Below, in pieces: positions 1-8,348 of a stretch of DNA of 64,000 nt (position 1 is its first letter; the number at the start of each line of letters is the position of its first letter). The position numbers were made by a program, and so were the translations under genes. The DNA is from Streptosporangiaceae bacterium NEAU-GS5. GTDB lineage: Bacteria; Actinomycetota; Actinomycetes; Streptosporangiales; Streptosporangiaceae. The stretch spans positions 124,001 through 188,000 of the forward strand of contig JAGFNW010000006.1 of the NCBI GenBank assembly GCA_017592665.1. The letters run 5' to 3'. Below the pieces are notes generated by a model. That model saw only the letters and a program-made list of their open reading frames with translations. It ran no database searches and had not been told where the DNA came from.

Positions 1-22
1 TGAGTTTCACGCCTGCCACCGC

Positions 23-334
23 ATGACGAACGACCGGTGGCAGATCCTCTATCCCGACGGCCACGTCGAACAGGGCCCGGTCGCCCCCGAGATGTTCGCC
101 GCCGAGGAGCCCGGCGCCCGCCAGCGCTACCGCGCGGCCTGGCGTGACTACACCGCCACCCTCGACGCCCGCGACCTCCACCCCCGCCCCCTGGACGACG
201 CCCCGTCGTGGAACCCGGAAACCACCCTCCTCTGGACCCTCGACCCCACCCCTGAAACTTCGGACGACAGCGCTTCCGCACCCATTTCCTGGCGCCTCTC
301 CCCCCTCCCACCCCGCCCCGACCTCCCCACGTGA
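23..334 (+). CDS. Hypothetical protein, 103 aa
   Basis: I do not recognise this protein. It starts MTNDRWQILYPDGHVEQG and is rich in charged and aromatic residues in its first half, with a proline-rich tail. There is no signal peptide or membrane segment, so it is probably cytoplasmic. ATG at 23 is the first start in the window and has no clear ribosome binding site, so the true start could lie before the window. Several overlapping frames are open here because of high GC. This frame has the most protein-like composition. Confidence 0.5.
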   Translation: MTNDRWQILYPDGHVEQGPVAPEMFAAEEPGARQRYRAAWRDYTATLDARDLHPRPLDDAPSWNPETTLLWTLDPTPETSDDSASAPISWRLSPLPPRPDLPT

Positions 335-343
335 CGCCACGCG

Positions 344-784
344 CTATTCAGCGCGGAGGGCCGTTTCCCAGGACTGGAGGAATGGGGGAAAGCCGTCGGC
401 GAAGGCCTGAAGGCGCTCGGCCGACTCGGCGTTGAGCGCGGTCAGGTCATAAGTGACCTCGACGCTGGTGCCAGTGCCAGTGCCAGTGCCGGGGCTGGGG
501 TGGAGGGTGACGGTGACGCGGCCGGCGTGGTCGGAGGGGGCGTGGCGGGCGTAGGCGATGTGGCGGCCGGGGGCGCAGTCGGTCACGATCCAGGTCGTCT
601 GGATGTGGGTGTCGCTGTGGGTCTGGAAGACGGTGCCCGGCTCGGTGTCGTCGGCCAAGGCGCCGGCGGGGAAGTGGGGATGCCAGCCGGGGACCCAGCG
701 TTCCTCGCCGCGGGGGGTGAACAGGACGAACGCCTCGTCGGGCGGCAGGCCGACATGCACGTGACCCGTCAGGACGACCCTCAT
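344..784 (-). CDS. SRPBCC (START-like) domain protein
   Basis: A 146-aa single-domain protein of the SRPBCC/polyketide-cyclase-like superfamily, which binds small hydrophobic ligands in a helix-grip fold. Visible family features are an N-terminal strand (MRVVLTGHVHVGLPPDEAFVLF), a W-rich middle (GEERWVPGWHPHF, about 27-39) and the C-terminal helix ending QSWETALRAE. A Gly-Thr run (GTGTGTGTS) sits in a loop and comes from a TGCCAG hexamer repeat in the DNA. Its ATG overlaps the stop of the upstream RHH gene by 4 nt, so the two are translationally coupled. Ligand unknown. Confidence 0.75.
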   Translation of the reverse strand: MRVVLTGHVHVGLPPDEAFVLFTPRGEERWVPGWHPHFPAGALADDTEPGTVFQTHSDTHIQTTWIVTDCAPGRHIAYARHAPSDHAGRVTVTLHPSPGTGTGTGTSVEVTYDLTALNAESAERLQAFADGFPPFLQSWETALRAE

Positions 785-1029
785 GAGGCCGCCTCGGTGA
801 GTTTGTGGGCGTCGGCGGCGGTGAGGGTGAGGCCGTAGACGTCTTTGAGCTGCTGGATTTTGGCCAGCGTCGGAGGGCCGAAGGGGGCGAGGCCTTCGAA
901 GCTGTGCAGCACGATGCCCTCGACCAGGTCACCGAGGGACATGTCCAGGTATTCGGCGAGCCCTTTGAGGACCTTCAGCGTGTTGCGCTCGATCCGGAGT
1001 CCGGTCTGCGTGCGCTCGACTGTTACCAT
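781..1029 (-). CDS. Small ribbon-helix-helix-like protein
   Basis: An 82-aa protein starting MVTVERTQTGLRIERNTLKV. The short beta segment (TQTGLRIER, about 7-15) followed by two helices (NTLKVLKGLAEYLD and SLGDLVEGIVLHSF) fits an Arc/MetJ-type RHH fold. This is a fold inference, not a named family. It is the first gene of a two-gene operon with the SRPBCC gene (ATGA overlap). A perfect 16-bp palindrome covers its start codon, and a TACATT hexamer six bases before the ATG suggests a leaderless promoter. Self-repression is therefore likely. Confidence 0.7.
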   Translation of the reverse strand: MVTVERTQTGLRIERNTLKVLKGLAEYLDMSLGDLVEGIVLHSFEGLAPFGPPTLAKIQQLKDVYGLTLTAADAHKLTEAAS

Positions 1030-1036
1030 GGTAACA
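1021..1036. promoter_or_regulatory. 16-bp perfect palindrome over a start codon
   Basis: TGTTACCATGGTAACA reads identically on both strands. The start codon of the leftward RHH gene (1029-1027) lies inside it. The rightward HAD-like gene starts 38 bp away, so a protein bound here could affect both divergent promoters. Binding by the adjacent RHH protein is inferred. Confidence 0.6.
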
Positions 1037-1073
1037 ATGTATCAGCGAATTCCTGCTGTCGAGCAAGGGGAAA

Positions 1074-1556
1074 TTGGCCGATACTGTCCTGGTGAACGGG
1101 CGGCCGTTGCTGCTGCTTGATGTAGACGGTGTGCTCAACCCTCAGAGGCGGCCGTCTCCTGACTTCCTGCGCTTCGACTGCGCCGTCGACGGCGGCATCC
1201 GCACGGTCCTGCTCAGCGAGAAGCACGGCCGCATGCTGCTCGACCTGGCCCGCACCACGGCCGCCGAGCTCGTCTGGGCCACCCCCTGGGGCGACAACGC
1301 CAACCTCTGGATCGCACCACGCCTCGGCCTGTCCCGCCTGCCCGTCGTGCCGCTCGTCCCGGGCGCGCGCATGGCCCCGCAGGTCGTCGCGTACGCCCAG
1401 GCGGGGACGCACACCCAGGCGAGGCCGTATGTCTGGTTCACGACGGACGACGAGCGGCTGGGCGAAGGCCTGACGATCGGCGTCGACCCGCGCTACGGCC
1501 TGACCGACGCGCACCTCGACGAGGCCCGCAGATGGCTGCTGTCCGGGCTGGCCTGA
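1074..1556 (+). CDS. HAD-like domain protein
   Basis: A 160-aa protein with an N-terminal LLLLDVDGVLNP motif (about 11-22), the DxDG signature of the haloacid dehalogenase superfamily whose first Asp is the catalytic nucleophile. The later motifs are weak (WATPWGDNAN about 63-72, FTTDDERL about 121-128), as is usual for the short HAD-domain proteins of actinomycetes. The substrate is unknown. I chose TTG 1074 because AAGGGG lies six bases upstream. GTG 1092 is an alternative but lacks a binding site. Confidence 0.7.
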   Translation: MADTVLVNGRPLLLLDVDGVLNPQRRPSPDFLRFDCAVDGGIRTVLLSEKHGRMLLDLARTTAAELVWATPWGDNANLWIAPRLGLSRLPVVPLVPGARMAPQVVAYAQAGTHTQARPYVWFTTDDERLGEGLTIGVDPRYGLTDAHLDEARRWLLSGLA

Positions 1557-1634
1557 GCCCTCAGGAATCCGCCCTAAGGGTTTTGTCAGGGTTCCCGAAG
1601 GAACGCGGGCTTGGGGGGTGTTCGTTCACCAAGT

Positions 1635-1829
1635 ATGCATCGTTCACGAGAGCACAAGATCATCGCCGGCGTCTGCGGCGGCATCGCTGAGCGGTTCGGC
1701 CTCGCGCCCACGCTCGTCCGGCTGCTGTTCCTGCTGTCCTGCATTCTCCCCGGACCGCAGTTCATCATCTACCTGATCATGTGGATCTTCATCCCCAAGG
1801 CACCCGCCACCTCGACGTACTATCAGTGA
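1635..1829 (+). CDS. PspC domain protein
   Basis: A 64-aa PspC-family protein: basic N-terminus MHRSREHKIIAGVCGG, then AERFGLAPTLVRLLF and one hydrophobic helix (LSCILPGPQFIIYLIMWIFI, about 37-56) ending in IPKA. PspC domains sit in the inner membrane and are linked to envelope stress responses. The GVCGG(I/L)A motif is diagnostic. It stops two bases before the lipB start, so the two could be cotranscribed, though no functional link is evident. A longer GTG start at 1611 is possible but unneeded for the domain. Confidence 0.85.
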   Translation: MHRSREHKIIAGVCGGIAERFGLAPTLVRLLFLLSCILPGPQFIIYLIMWIFIPKAPATSTYYQ

Positions 1830-1830
1830 T

Positions 1831-2469
1831 ATGCGAAACCGGCCGCTGACCCTCCTCCAAGACGAATCGGTCGACTACGACAAGGCCATGGATCGCATGG
1901 CCGAGTTGGTCGAGGAGCGGCAGGAAGATCGGCGCCCCGACACCCTGTGGCTGCTGAGCCACCCGCCGGTGTTCACCATCGGCAAGCGCACGCGGCCCGA
2001 GGATCTGCCCGACCCCGCGCACGGCATCCCCGTCGTGCTGACGGGGCGTGGCGGGCAGCTCACCTATCACGGCCCGGGCCAGCTGGTGGGCTACCTGATC
2101 GTGAAGCTGCGCGACGGCGAGGGCGTCGTCGACTACATCAGAGAGGTCGAGCTGCGCCTGGTCGCCGCGCTGGCCGAGCTCGGCGTCCCGGCCGAGCGGC
2201 GCGACACCCCGCCCGGGTCCGAGCTGCTGACCGGCGTCTGGACGCGCGACACCGGGCGCAAGATCGTGTCGATCGGCATGCGCTCGAGCCGCGCCGTCAC
2301 CAGCCACGGCTTCGCCCTCAACGTCGACGGCGACCTCACGCCCTGGCATCTGGCCGTGCCGTGCGGCATGCCCGATGTCGACATGACCTCGATCCTGCGC
2401 GAGCGCGGCGCCGGCTCCATGGAGGAGACGCGCGAAGCGATCGCCCGGGCCTTCGAGGTCACCTCCTGA
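1831..2469 (+). CDS. lipB: Octanoyl-[acyl carrier protein]:protein N-octanoyltransferase
   Basis: LipB moves octanoyl groups from octanoyl-ACP to lipoyl domains of 2-oxoacid dehydrogenases and the glycine cleavage H protein, the first step of protein lipoylation. The 212-aa product has the family motifs HPPVFTIGKR (44-53), GRGGQLTYHGPGQLVGY (72-88), the catalytic Lys144 in GRKIVSIG and the catalytic Cys178 in PCGMPD. Length is normal. lipA is not in the window. It converges on the APC permease gene, and the short gap contains a small direct repeat of ACCTCCTGA but no strong hairpin. Confidence 0.95.
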   Translation: MRNRPLTLLQDESVDYDKAMDRMAELVEERQEDRRPDTLWLLSHPPVFTIGKRTRPEDLPDPAHGIPVVLTGRGGQLTYHGPGQLVGYLIVKLRDGEGVVDYIREVELRLVAALAELGVPAERRDTPPGSELLTGVWTRDTGRKIVSIGMRSSRAVTSHGFALNVDGDLTPWHLAVPCGMPDVDMTSILRERGAGSMEETREAIARAFEVTS

Positions 2470-2510
2470 ACGTCGAGGCGACCTCCTGAGGCCCGGGCGA
2501 CGGCCGTGCG

Positions 2511-4064
2511 CTACCCCACTTCGATCGTGGTGCCGGTGTCGACCTCATCGATGTTGCGCCGAGGGCCGGTGAACCACTTGCGCGCCGACAGCGCCCACCA
2601 GAGCGCGATGCCGATCACGACGACGCCGACGGCGACCGGCGCGTAGTTGACCGCGGTCCAGTCGAAGTCCTTGTTGCCGGGCACTCCGGTCGGGAGCACC
2701 GGCATGATGAAGTAGATCGAGATGATCGTGATCTCGATGACCGAGATCCAGCCCAGCACCTTGTACTTGCGGCCCAGCGTCCACGGCCCCGGCCGGAACG
2801 CGTCGCCCATCCGCACGCGCAGGTAGATCGGGATGGCGAAGGCCAAGTAGAGGCCGATCACCGCGATCGAGACGACGGCCAGGAAGGCCACCGGCACGGT
2901 GCTGCCCTCGGGGGCGTACAGGGCGGGCAGTGTGATGATCAGGGCGGCGATGCAGCCGGCGATGATCGCGTTGACGGGGGTGCGGTTCCGGTCGACCTTC
3001 GACCAGAGCCGCCAGCCGGGCACCGCGCCGTCGCGCGAGAACGCGTACGTCATCCGCGACATCGACGTCACACAGCTCATGCCGCAGAAGAACTGCCCGA
3101 TCGTGGAGATCAGGAAGATCGCGGTGGCCAGGGGTGAGGACAGCGCCGTGGTGAAGATGGCCGCGACCTGCCCGCCCTGATTGTTGATCTCATCCACGTT
3201 GGTCGCCGCGAACAGGAACGCCAGCAGCAGGATCCAGCCGCCGATCGCGGAGTAGAAGATCGACTGCCACAGGCCCTTGGCCGCGCTCCGCGCCGCGTCG
3301 TGGGTCTCCTCGGAGACATGGGCGCAGGCGTCGAAGCCGGTGATCGTGTACTGGGTCAGCAGGAAGCCGAGCGGCAGCACGTACAGCCAGAAGGTGCCAC
3401 CGCCGGTGCCGTCGCCGAAGCCGGAGTGGTTGAACCGCTCGAACAGGAAGCCGACGCTCTGGTGGCTCTTCGGGCCGAAGATCAGGATGAGCACGACCAC
3501 CGCCGCGCCGAACACGTGCCACCACACCGAGATGTTCTGCAGCAGCGAGATGAGGCGGTGGCTGAAGATGTTGATCAATGCGTGCAGCACCAGGATGATC
3601 GCGAACAGCAGGAACTGCTGCTGGATCACGTTGCCTTTGGACCAGCTCTCGCTGAACCGGCCGATGGTGATGTTGAGGAAGGTCGCGCAGCCGTAGTCGA
3701 CGCTCGCGGTGACCGCGATCAGGCCGATGAGGTTGAGCCAGCCGGTGAACCAGCCGTGGATGGGCTTGCCGAGCGTCGCGGCCCACCAGTAGATGCCGCC
3801 CGCGGTCGGATACGCCGACACGAGCTCGGACATGCAGAACCCGATGATCAGGATGAACGCCGAGATCAGCGGCCAGCCGAGGGAGATGGCGATCGGGCCG
3901 CCGTTGTTCCAGGCCTGGTAGAACGTGGTGAAGCAACCGGCCAGGATCGAGATGATGGAAAAGGAGATCGCGAAATTGGAGAAGCCGCTCCACGACCGCG
4001 AGAGCTCCTGCTTGTAGCCGAGTTCTGCTAGTCGTTGAGCGTCGTCGTCGAGGGCGTGCGCCAC
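2511..4064 (-). CDS. APC-family amino acid/amine permease
   Basis: A 517-aa integral membrane transporter with about 12 predicted helices. The N-terminus (LAELGYKQELSRSWSGFSNF) and the motif GFDACAHVSEET (about 244-255) are typical of the amino acid/choline/GABA branch of the amino acid-polyamine-organocation superfamily. The substrate cannot be read from sequence. It follows the choline-kinase-like gene by 11 bp in the same direction and is divergent from a dimethylglycine/sarcosine dehydrogenase-like gene. A methylated amine or choline-derived substrate is therefore a reasonable inference. Confidence 0.85.
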   Translation of the reverse strand: MAHALDDDAQRLAELGYKQELSRSWSGFSNFAISFSIISILAGCFTTFYQAWNNGGPIAISLGWPLISAFILIIGFCMSELVSAYPTAGGIYWWAATLGKPIHGWFTGWLNLIGLIAVTASVDYGCATFLNITIGRFSESWSKGNVIQQQFLLFAIILVLHALINIFSHRLISLLQNISVWWHVFGAAVVVLILIFGPKSHQSVGFLFERFNHSGFGDGTGGGTFWLYVLPLGFLLTQYTITGFDACAHVSEETHDAARSAAKGLWQSIFYSAIGGWILLLAFLFAATNVDEINNQGGQVAAIFTTALSSPLATAIFLISTIGQFFCGMSCVTSMSRMTYAFSRDGAVPGWRLWSKVDRNRTPVNAIIAGCIAALIITLPALYAPEGSTVPVAFLAVVSIAVIGLYLAFAIPIYLRVRMGDAFRPGPWTLGRKYKVLGWISVIEITIISIYFIMPVLPTGVPGNKDFDWTAVNYAPVAVGVVVIGIALWWALSARKWFTGPRRNIDEVDTGTTIEVG

Positions 4065-4075
4065 AATGGCCTCCT

Positions 4076-4993
4076 CTAGTGCGGGGGGGATGTCCGGCCG
4101 TCGATGAGGCGGCCGAAGTCTGGTGCGGAAATATCCCGTACGGCCTGGGCGAACTTGTCCGCGGCTTCGGCGCTGTAGTCGAACGCGCCCCCCACATGCG
4201 AAGCGCCGACGAGCTTGTCGTGGATGACGAACCAGAGCGTCCAGGTCAGGTTGGACATGATCAGATAGAGCCGGACGTCCGGGATGTGGGCGCCGTGCCC
4301 GAAGTAGGCGTGCGCCAGGCGGGCCACGTCGTCGGGGTCGAAGTCGGCCTCGGCGGCCAGGTCGCCGAGCTCGAACCGCGGGTCGTTGTTACCGGACAGC
4401 TGATAGTCGACGATCCGGATGCCGGACGGCCCGGCGATGAAGTTCTCGGCGAGCAGGTCGTTGTGGCAGGGCACGGCCGGCAGCGGCCGCGCGTCGAGGG
4501 CCGCCTCGATGTCCCGCGCGTACGACAGGCACTCGGCATACCCGTGGGGCAGCGTCAGGTCGTTGGCGCGGCAGACGCCGACCAGCTGCTCCAGCTTCCG
4601 GAAGATCGAGAAGTCGTTGACGAACGGCGGGGCCTGGTGCAACGCGCGGCAGGTGAGGGCGATCTCGCCGATGCCGTCCCGTACGGCCGGGTTGTCCAGG
4701 GTCGGTCCGTCGATGTACTCGAGGACGAGCGCGCCCGGCATGATGTGCAGCACCTGCGCCCCGACGCCCGTGGACGCCGCGTGCACGGTGTTGGCGATCT
4801 CCTGGTCGAGCGGGATGCCGAGGCCGACCTCGGCGATGCGGGGGTCGAGCACCCGGAGCAGCCAGCGGTCGCCGTCCTCGGTCTCGACGCGGGCGATCCG
4901 GTGGCTCAGCCCACCTTTGATCGTCGTCGCGGTGACCGGCCGCCCGGCCCATGCCGCGACGAGGTCCAGCGCGTCCGAGACGGCGTCTGGCAT
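4076..4993 (-). CDS. Choline/ethanolamine kinase-like phosphotransferase
   Basis: A 305-aa member of the protein-kinase-like APH/choline kinase group. The Brenner-type catalytic motif is CHNDLLAENF (176-185, Asp179 the expected base). The Mg-binding segment is DYQLSGNNDPRFELGDLA (196-213), and the NDP-F-LG form is closer to choline/ethanolamine kinases than to antibiotic kinases. It is the first gene of the operon with the APC permease. Context suggests handling of choline or ethanolamine derivatives, but aminoglycoside-type activity cannot be excluded from sequence. Confidence 0.8.
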   Translation of the reverse strand: MPDAVSDALDLVAAWAGRPVTATTIKGGLSHRIARVETEDGDRWLLRVLDPRIAEVGLGIPLDQEIANTVHAASTGVGAQVLHIMPGALVLEYIDGPTLDNPAVRDGIGEIALTCRALHQAPPFVNDFSIFRKLEQLVGVCRANDLTLPHGYAECLSYARDIEAALDARPLPAVPCHNDLLAENFIAGPSGIRIVDYQLSGNNDPRFELGDLAAEADFDPDDVARLAHAYFGHGAHIPDVRLYLIMSNLTWTLWFVIHDKLVGASHVGGAFDYSAEAADKFAQAVRDISAPDFGRLIDGRTSPPH

Positions 4994-5007
4994 GCCCCGC
5001 TCCCTTT

Positions 5008-5023
5008 GGTCTATGTTCAGACC
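5008..5023. promoter_or_regulatory. Inverted repeat in divergent promoter region
   Basis: GGTCT-ATGTTC-AGACC is an inverted repeat in the 80-bp gap between the kinase/permease operon and the FAD oxidoreductase gene. Its position fits an operator controlling both. No regulator gene is adjacent, so the binding protein is unknown. Confidence 0.35.
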
Positions 5024-5073
5024 TTTAGGTTATTGATCGCATTGTGGGCGTTTGGTGTTACAGGACGGTACCG

Positions 5074-7428
5074 ATGATGCAACTTCCCTCCGACGCCCAA
5101 GCAGTGATCATCGGCGGTGGTGTGGCCGGCTGCAGCGTCGCGTATCACCTGGCCAGACTCGGATGGACCGATGTCGTCCTGATCGAGCGGCACGCGCTGA
5201 CGGAGGGCACGACCTGGCATTCGGCCGGGTTCGTGGGGCAGCTCAGATCGACCGTCACCCAGACCCGCATGATCATGTATTCGGCCGGGCTCTATCCGGA
5301 ACTGGCCGAGCTGACCGGGCTCGACCCCGGCTGGCACGGCGTCGGCGGACTGCGCCTGGCCACCACGCCCGAGCGGGCCGAGGAACTGGCCCGGCAGGCC
5401 GGGGCGGCCGAGACCTACGGGCTGGACATGGACCTGCTCACCCCGGCCGCCACCCAGGAGCGGCTGCCGCTGCTCGAGGTCGGCGACGTGCTCGGCGCGC
5501 TCTGGCTGCCGGGCGACGGCTGGCTCGACCCTGCGCGGCTGGGCCTCGCCCTCGCCGAGGGCGCGCGTCTGCTGGGCGTCCGCGTGGTGACCGGCGCCGA
5601 AGTGATCGCCGTCGAGGGCGATCCGGTCCATTCCGTACGGCTCCGGCACGCCGACGGCGAGTCGATCATCAGGACCGGGACCGTTGTGAACGCGGCGGGA
5701 GCGGCGGCCGGCGTGGTGGGCCGGCTGGCCGGGGTGGATCTGCCGATCGTGCCGATCAAACATCAGTACGTCGTGACCGAGCCTTCGGACGTTCCCGTGG
5801 ACACGCCGACCGTGCGCGATCCCGACAACATCGTCTACTTCCGGGAGGAGGGCGGCGGCATCCTGGTCGGCGGCTATGTCCGCACGCCCGAGGTGTGGGA
5901 TGACCCCGACCCACTGAGCCGTCCGCGCACCCTCTTTGACCCCGATATGCCGAAATTTCAGGAGTCGTGGGAGTCGGCACGGCGGCGCGTGCCCACCTTG
6001 GACGGCGCGGACATCGTCAAGGTGGTCCACGGGCCGGAGGCATTCACCCCGGACGGCGAGTTCCTGCTGGGCGAGACGGCGGTGCGCGGATTCTGGGTGG
6101 CGGCCGGGTTCTGCGTGCACGGGCTCGCGGCGGCCGGCGGCGTCGGCAAGGTCATGGCCGAGTGGATCGTCGGTGGAGCCCCCGAATACGACATGTTCGG
6201 CATGGACGTCTCACGCTTCGGCCGCCACGCCCGGTCGAAGGCCTGGGCCCGGGCCAAGGCCCTCGACTCGTACAGCAAGTACTACGACATCGTCTATCCG
6301 GGCGAGGAGCGGACGGCCGCGCGCCCGCTGCGCCGCTCCCCGGCCTTCGGCCGCCACGCCGACCTCGCCGCCTCCTTCGGCGAGAAGGCCGGCTGGGAGC
6401 GCGTCAACTGGTACGACTCCAATGACGCAGGATCGGCGGCGGCCCGGCCGCGCAGCTGGGCCGGCCGGATCTGGTCGCCGGCGATCCAGGCCGAGTGCCT
6501 GGCCACGCGGGACGCCGCGGGGCTGTTCGACCAGACGTCCTTCGCCAAGCTCGAGGTCGCCGGAGACGTGGCGGGGCTGCAGCGGCTCTGCGGCAACACG
6601 ATCGACCGGCCCGTCGGCTCGGTCGTGTACACGCAGCTGCTCAACCACCGGGGCGGCATCGAGGCCGACGTCACCGTCACCCGCCTCGGCGAGCACCGCT
6701 TCCGCATGATCACCGGCACCGCGTTCGGCGGCCACGACGCGGCGTTCCTGCGCCACCACAGCCTCGACGTCACCGACGTGACCAGCGCGTACGCCTGCTA
6801 CTGCCTGTGGGGGCCGGAGGCGTATCCGATCCTCGAATCACTCACCACAGACGACCTCGGCTTCGGCTACATGCGGGCACGCGAGATCAGCGTCGGGCAT
6901 GTGCCGGTGCTGGCGCAGCGGGTGACGTTCGTGGGCGAGTTCGGCTGGGAGCTGTACTGCCCGGCCGAATACGGCCTGACCTTGTGGGACGCGCTCGCCG
7001 AGGCCGGCCGGTCGTACGGGATGCGCCCGGGCGGATACAAGGCGATCGACGCCATGCGGCTGGAGAAGGGCTACCGCGTCTGGGGGCTCGACATCACGCC
7101 CGAGACCACGCCGCTCGAGGCCGGGCTGGGCTTCACCGTACGCGCCGGAGTCGCCCTGCCCGACCCCAAGCAGCGGCTGCGCTGCCTCGTCCTCGCCGAT
7201 CCGCGCGAGGTGTGCTCCGGCGGCGAGCCGGTCAGGTGCGGCGGCGTGCCCATGTCGCGGGTCACGAGCGGCGGATATGGCTATCGCGTGGAAAAGTCCA
7301 TCGCGTACGCGTATCTGCCCGTCGACGTGGACGGCGAGATCACGGTCGGCGTCGAGGGCCGCTGGATCCCTGCCGAGATCGTGCCCGAGCCGCTTTACGA
7401 CCCGGGCAACACCCGCCTACGGCGGTAG
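5074..7428 (+). CDS. FAD oxidoreductase-GcvT fusion (dimethylglycine/sarcosine dehydrogenase type)
   Basis: A 784-aa enzyme with an N-terminal DAO-type FAD domain, a linker domain and a C-terminal tetrahydrofolate-binding GcvT domain. The Rossmann motif is VIIGGGVAGCSVAYHL (11-26). The motif TTWHSAGF (46-53) contains His49 at the position where dimethylglycine and sarcosine dehydrogenases attach FAD covalently. The GcvT half runs from about 430 and includes FDQTSFAKLEV and GEFGWELYCP. Such enzymes oxidatively demethylate N-methylglycines and pass the one-carbon unit to folate. ATG 5074 is preferred over GTG 5044, which would add ten unconserved residues. It ends 12 nt inside the convergent PfkB-like gene. 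Confidence 0.85.
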   Translation: MMQLPSDAQAVIIGGGVAGCSVAYHLARLGWTDVVLIERHALTEGTTWHSAGFVGQLRSTVTQTRMIMYSAGLYPELAELTGLDPGWHGVGGLRLATTPERAEELARQAGAAETYGLDMDLLTPAATQERLPLLEVGDVLGALWLPGDGWLDPARLGLALAEGARLLGVRVVTGAEVIAVEGDPVHSVRLRHADGESIIRTGTVVNAAGAAAGVVGRLAGVDLPIVPIKHQYVVTEPSDVPVDTPTVRDPDNIVYFREEGGGILVGGYVRTPEVWDDPDPLSRPRTLFDPDMPKFQESWESARRRVPTLDGADIVKVVHGPEAFTPDGEFLLGETAVRGFWVAAGFCVHGLAAAGGVGKVMAEWIVGGAPEYDMFGMDVSRFGRHARSKAWARAKALDSYSKYYDIVYPGEERTAARPLRRSPAFGRHADLAASFGEKAGWERVNWYDSNDAGSAAARPRSWAGRIWSPAIQAECLATRDAAGLFDQTSFAKLEVAGDVAGLQRLCGNTIDRPVGSVVYTQLLNHRGGIEADVTVTRLGEHRFRMITGTAFGGHDAAFLRHHSLDVTDVTSAYACYCLWGPEAYPILESLTTDDLGFGYMRAREISVGHVPVLAQRVTFVGEFGWELYCPAEYGLTLWDALAEAGRSYGMRPGGYKAIDAMRLEKGYRVWGLDITPETTPLEAGLGFTVRAGVALPDPKQRLRCLVLADPREVCSGGEPVRCGGVPMSRVTSGGYGYRVEKSIAYAYLPVDVDGEITVGVEGRWIPAEIVPEPLYDPGNTRLRR

Positions 7429-8292
7429 CTCGGCCCGCGTGGGCAGCCCCTGCCACGGGCTCGGGCTGGCGACCGCGAACGCCGCGAGCGCGATGCCGCG
7501 CTTGAGCCGGTCGGCCGGGTGCAGCTCGTCGAGCAGCGAGCTGAGGTAACCGGCCACGAACGCCCCGCCGACCTCCGTCGGATCCACAGCGGTCACCGGC
7601 GCGGCCTGCGTGTCGTAACGCATGCCGTCCACGGTGGCGCTGGCGCCCTTCGCACCGCGCATCACGACCAGCTCGGAGACCTGGGTCAGGACCGGCTCGA
7701 CCAGGCCCAGCTCATCCTGGGTCGCGAACAGCACGTCGGCGGAGGCGGCCAGCTCGGTCAGGCCTTCGCGGGCCTCCTCCACGCTCTCCCACAGGTGCGG
7801 GCGGTGGTTGACGTCCACCGAGATGATCACTCCGGCGTCCCTGGCGAGCTTGACCGCGTGGTGGACCGCGCTCCAGGCGAACCCGCTCAATGCGGGCGTG
7901 ATCCCGGTGACGTGCAGGACCTTCGCGGACTGAATGGCGTTGTTCGGCACGTCGCCCGTGGACAGCCGCGACCCGGCCGACCCGGCCCGATAGTTGACGG
8001 CGTGCGCGATCCGGCCGATCCTGCGCTGCCGTACGACCAGACCGGTGGGGGCGGTTTCGTCCACCTTCACGTGAGAGACGTCGACGCCCTCGCCGCGGAG
8101 CACGGTCAACGTGCGCACGCCCAGCTCGTCGGAGCTGACCCGGCCAAGCCAGGAGACCGAGTGGCCGAGACGGGCCAGGCCGATCGCCGCGGTCAGCTCG
8201 GGACCCTCGACGTCGAGCCGGACGCTCGCGTCGTGCCTGAGCCGGTCGGCGGAGACGACGCCCAGCGCCTCACCCAGGGTGAACACTTCCAT
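7417..8292 (-). CDS. PfkB-fold sugar kinase-like protein lacking the catalytic Asp
   Basis: A 291-aa ribokinase/PfkB-fold protein most like 2-keto-3-deoxygluconate kinases (GEALGV near the start, VDVNHRPHLWE about 145-155, C-terminal PWQGLPTR). The second PfkB signature is normally DTTGAGDAF with Asp as the catalytic base. Here it reads DPTEVGGAF (237-245), with Gly243 replacing that Asp and the anion-hole GA changed to EV. The fold seems intact but phosphoryl transfer should be impaired. ATG 8292 is the family start, and the much longer upstream reading frame is not protein-like. Its last 12 nt overlap the convergent oxidoreductase gene. Confidence 0.8.
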   Translation of the reverse strand: MEVFTLGEALGVVSADRLRHDASVRLDVEGPELTAAIGLARLGHSVSWLGRVSSDELGVRTLTVLRGEGVDVSHVKVDETAPTGLVVRQRRIGRIAHAVNYRAGSAGSRLSTGDVPNNAIQSAKVLHVTGITPALSGFAWSAVHHAVKLARDAGVIISVDVNHRPHLWESVEEAREGLTELAASADVLFATQDELGLVEPVLTQVSELVVMRGAKGASATVDGMRYDTQAAPVTAVDPTEVGGAFVAGYLSSLLDELHPADRLKRGIALAAFAVASPSPWQGLPTRAELPP

Positions 8293-8348
8293 TATTTCCG
8301 TCTTTCTCCGGCCTGCTCGGTGAGCCGTCCGAAAAGCATGCCAGACGG

